NCBI GenBank assembly: GCA_018436095.1
Contig: JAHDMJ010000002.1
Coordinates: forward strand, 1 to 58,743
DNA: 58,743 nucleotides
Origin: Clostridia bacterium
Lineage (GTDB): Bacteria > Bacillota > Peptococcia > DRI-13 > UBA5745
Direction of reading: 5' to 3'
Shown: positions 57,064 to 58,743 of the stretch, in pieces
How the letters are laid out: every line of letters starts with the position of its first letter
Position numbering within the stretch: the stretch's first letter is position 1
Position numbers and translations under genes: made by a program
Notes under the pieces: model-generated
Database searches by the model: none
What the model saw: the letters and a program-made list of their open reading frames with translations, nothing else
What the model was told of the DNA's origin: nothing

Positions 57064-57849
57064 ATGAACGAATTACAGATTTTCAAGCATGGCGAATTTG
57101 GCGAGATTCGCACAATTGAGGAAAACGGCAAAGTGCTGTTTTGCGGAAAAGATGTAGCAGCAGCTCTGGGATACAAAGATACTACCAAGGCAATGAAACA
57201 GCATTGTAAGGGGGTGGTGAAACGCCACCTAGGGGTAGAAACCGGTGTAAAAGCAGACGGCACCCCGGCTATTCAAAACCTGGAAATGAATTTCATTCCC
57301 GAAGGTGACATTTACCGGCTGGCAGCAAAGTCAGAGCTGCCTGGAGCCGAAGCATTTGAGCAATGGATATTTGATGAGGTTCTACCCAGCATCCGAAAAC
57401 ACGGTGCATATATGACCCCTGAGACACTGGAGGCGGCCCTGCTGAACCCGGAAACCATTATCAAGATCGCTACAGCGTTAAAAGAAGAGCGGGACAAGCG
57501 TAAAGCTTTGGAGGTGGCTAATTCCGCTCTTGTTGTGGACAACCAGATCATGCAACCCAAAGCGGATTATTTCGATGAACTGGTAGACAGGGGCCTCTTA
57601 ACCAATCTTCGGGAAACGGCCAAGCAGTTGGGCGTAAAGGAACGGCAATTCATTACTTTTCTCCTGGAAAAGAAATACCTTTACCGTGACAAGCGGGGCA
57701 AATTGCTTCCTTATGCAGAGAAAAATAGCGGTCTGTTCGAGGTCAAGGAGTGCTTCAACGATAAAACAGAGTGGGCAGGAACGCAGACTCTTGTTACTCC
57801 AAAAGGGCGTGAAACCTTTCGATTGTTGTACATTGGTAAGTCAGCGTAA
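57064..57849 (+). CDS. Phage antirepressor (BRO-N and ANT/KilA-C domains)
   Basis: A 261-residue phage regulatory protein. The N-terminal BRO domain is clear: FGEIRTIEENGKVLFCGKDVAAALGYKDTTKAM and PGAEAFEQWIFDEVLPSIRKHGAYM. The C-terminal half (from about 165, QPKADYFDELVDRGLLTNLRETAKQLGVKERQFITFLLEKKYLYRDKRGKLLPYAE) is the ANT domain. Such proteins oppose the phage repressor or bind DNA. ATG 57064 is preceded by AAGAAAGGAG; a frame from 57007 would overlap the Cro-like gene. Confidence 0.92.
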   Translation: MNELQIFKHGEFGEIRTIEENGKVLFCGKDVAAALGYKDTTKAMKQHCKGVVKRHLGVETGVKADGTPAIQNLEMNFIPEGDIYRLAAKSELPGAEAFEQWIFDEVLPSIRKHGAYMTPETLEAALLNPETIIKIATALKEERDKRKALEVANSALVVDNQIMQPKADYFDELVDRGLLTNLRETAKQLGVKERQFITFLLEKKYLYRDKRGKLLPYAEKNSGLFEVKECFNDKTEWAGTQTLVTPKGRETFRLLYIGKSA

Positions 57850-57913
57850 GAGCAATGATCTTTGACAAAGCATAAAAAAAGGCCCCTACTTCGGGGCAGA
57901 AAGGAGGAAGGCT

Positions 57914-58177
57914 GTGACAAAGCATCTTAAAAGGCTTAAAGGCAAGCTGTACGACGAAGAGATATCTTACCGTGACTTATCGGCGATGCTCAAAAAAGCT
58001 GGACTACCCAACCATAGCATAGGCTATATCTCCGACCGGATGGCAGGTAAGCGCCATTGGGACACAGAGGAAATGTATGCTCTGGCCGATATCCTGCACA
58101 TTCCCGACGATGAAATACTGTCTTACTTCCCCCGGAAGCAGAAGGCGTCGGCACCAAGGCAGCTTAAAGTCGTATGA
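57914..58177 (+). CDS. Small phage helix-turn-helix protein (DUF739-like)
   Basis: An 87-residue protein resembling short phage XRE-type regulators of the DUF739 kind: an LKGKLYDEEISYRDLSAMLKKAGLP first helix pair, a recognition-like segment (SIGYISDRMAGKRHWDTEEMYALADIL) and the terminal IPDDEILSYFP typical of that group. It starts with GTG 57914 after GAAAGGAGGAAGG. Its stop overlaps the next start by four bases (ATGA). The precise role is unknown. Confidence 0.65.
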   Translation: MTKHLKRLKGKLYDEEISYRDLSAMLKKAGLPNHSIGYISDRMAGKRHWDTEEMYALADILHIPDDEILSYFPRKQKASAPRQLKVV

Positions 58178-58743
58178 AGCCCCTGCGCACCGCAAAAGCC
58201 GTTGTCAAAGCCGCTATCGCCGCCTACGTGGCCACCGCAACCATCGTAGTCTGCGCCGCATCCATCCACGCCGCCACGGTGACGATACCGGCCTATCCGG
58301 CACCGCCGATGCAGCAGCCGGGCAAGGGGCATCAGGCGATTATGCCGATAGCAGCGCAGGTATTGCAGCCGCTGTGGGTAGCCGATACGGCAGCGGCTAA
58401 CGAGGTGGACAAGCCAGGCGAGATTTACACTTTAACAGGGTACTGTCCATGTCCCATTTGCTGCGGCATCTGGTCAGCCGAGCACCCAAGCCGCATCGGT
58501 ACAGACTATCAGCAGCTTACCGCATCGGGCACGGTGCCTACAGCAGGCAGGACATGTGGGGCCGATTGGGCCACACTTACACCGGGGACGGTGATAGAGA
58601 TTGAGGGCTACGGTCAGCGCATCGTTGAGGACAAGCCTGCGGATTGGGTGGTAGAGCGGTACGGCGGCAAGATACTGGATATCTACTGTGCCACACACGA
58701 TGAGGCGGCGGCGGTAGGGAAAAGGGAGGTGAGAGTTTGGATA
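58174..58743 (+). CDS. Exported 3D-domain (RlpA-like barrel) protein, truncated by the window end
   Basis: ATG 58174 overlaps the upstream stop and the frame stays open to the end of the window (190 codons seen). An N-terminal hydrophobic segment (VVKAAIAAYVATATIVVCAASIHA) looks like a signal peptide. From about residue 83 a 3D-type domain is visible: TGYCPCPICCG, LTASGTVPTAGRTCGAD, TVIEIEGYGQRIVEDK and ILDIYCATHDEA, where the family shows three aspartates. Related domains occur in peptidoglycan-acting proteins and in phages. Cysteines are unusually frequent (CPCPICC). The C terminus is not seen. Confidence 0.7.
   Translation, partial: MKPLRTAKAVVKAAIAAYVATATIVVCAASIHAATVTIPAYPAPPMQQPGKGHQAIMPIAAQVLQPLWVADTAAANEVDKPGEIYTLTGYCPCPICCGIWSAEHPSRIGTDYQQLTASGTVPTAGRTCGADWATLTPGTVIEIEGYGQRIVEDKPADWVVERYGGKILDIYCATHDEAAAVGKREVRVWI

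Larger units (their letters stand above)
53770..58743. mobile_element. Left end of a prophage or integrative element
   Basis: From the tRNA-derived att site the order is integrase, ImmA-like peptidase, repressor (all minus), then Cro-like regulator, antirepressor, small helix-turn-helix protein and 3D-domain protein (all plus). This is a standard temperate-phage control region. The element continues beyond the window; no capsid, replication or conjugation gene is visible yet, so phage and ICE cannot be fully separated. Confidence 0.8.

Noticed and set aside
57877-57897. Terminator between antirepressor and the next phage gene
   Set aside because: GCCCC/GGGGC forms a short stem, but the T-run lies on the minus strand, where no gene is transcribed; on the plus strand no T-run follows.

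Overview
The window reads as the chromosome of an anaerobic Firmicute (Bacillota; Clostridia or Negativicutes-like). Evidence: AGGAGG-type ribosome binding sites throughout, two-subunit GlyRS (glyQS), a GatCAB amidotransferase operon, LL-diaminopimelate aminotransferase, Ptb-Buk, a ferredoxin-linked 2-oxoacid oxidoreductase and several TRAP importers. No rRNA or complete tRNA gene was found. Genus cannot be named from this sequence alone.

Layout. 1-480: non-coding repeat elements. 498-3280: an enolase-superfamily sugar-acid dehydratase divergent from a TRAP/ion-transporter-type permease. 3498-14924: housekeeping genes (glyQS, dapL, gatCAB, metF, gpsA, M18 aminopeptidase). 15029-21175: a nuclease-fold hypothetical, hisS with an iron-sulfur flavoprotein, a YchF-like NTPase, a Nudix-like protein and an HD phosphohydrolase. 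21297-39917: the most interesting block. ptb-buk diverges from a TRAP importer plus a 2-hydroxyacid dehydrogenase. A Crp/Fnr regulator follows. Then comes a bacterial microcompartment (BMC) operon: one vertex protein, three hexamer-forming shell proteins, an HpcH/HpaI aldolase, a dihydropyrimidinase-like amidohydrolase and a four-subunit 2-oxoacid:ferredoxin oxidoreductase. A second Crp/Fnr regulator, second hydroxyacid dehydrogenase and second TRAP importer follow in mirrored order. 40182-41584: an MBL hydrolase under a MarR regulator. 42191-48727: a nikABCDE-type ABC importer with its LysR regulator. 48782-52804: a small acidic protein, a membrane GGDEF protein, a split chromate transporter and a LysR regulator. 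53770 to the end: the left end of a prophage or integrative element inserted in a tRNA 3' end.

How the parts may work together (inference): TRAP systems import organic acids. Lumenal aldolase and amidohydrolase, both carrying the same ~45-residue N-terminal segment that looks like a BMC-targeting domain, process the substrate and release an oxoacid and an aldehyde. The oxidoreductase makes acyl-CoA and reduced ferredoxin, Ptb-Buk recovers ATP, and the hydroxyacid dehydrogenases re-oxidise NADH. Two near-identical Crp-type operators lie exactly 32 bp (centre to centre) upstream of the -10 elements of both ptb-buk and the first TRAP operon, tying those operons to one regulator.

The window also holds several families of non-coding palindromic repeats (F-F-R-R arrangement of a ~22-bp motif, REPIN-like) and two MITE-like elements with clear terminal inverted repeats, one inside the BMC operon and one inside the nik operon.
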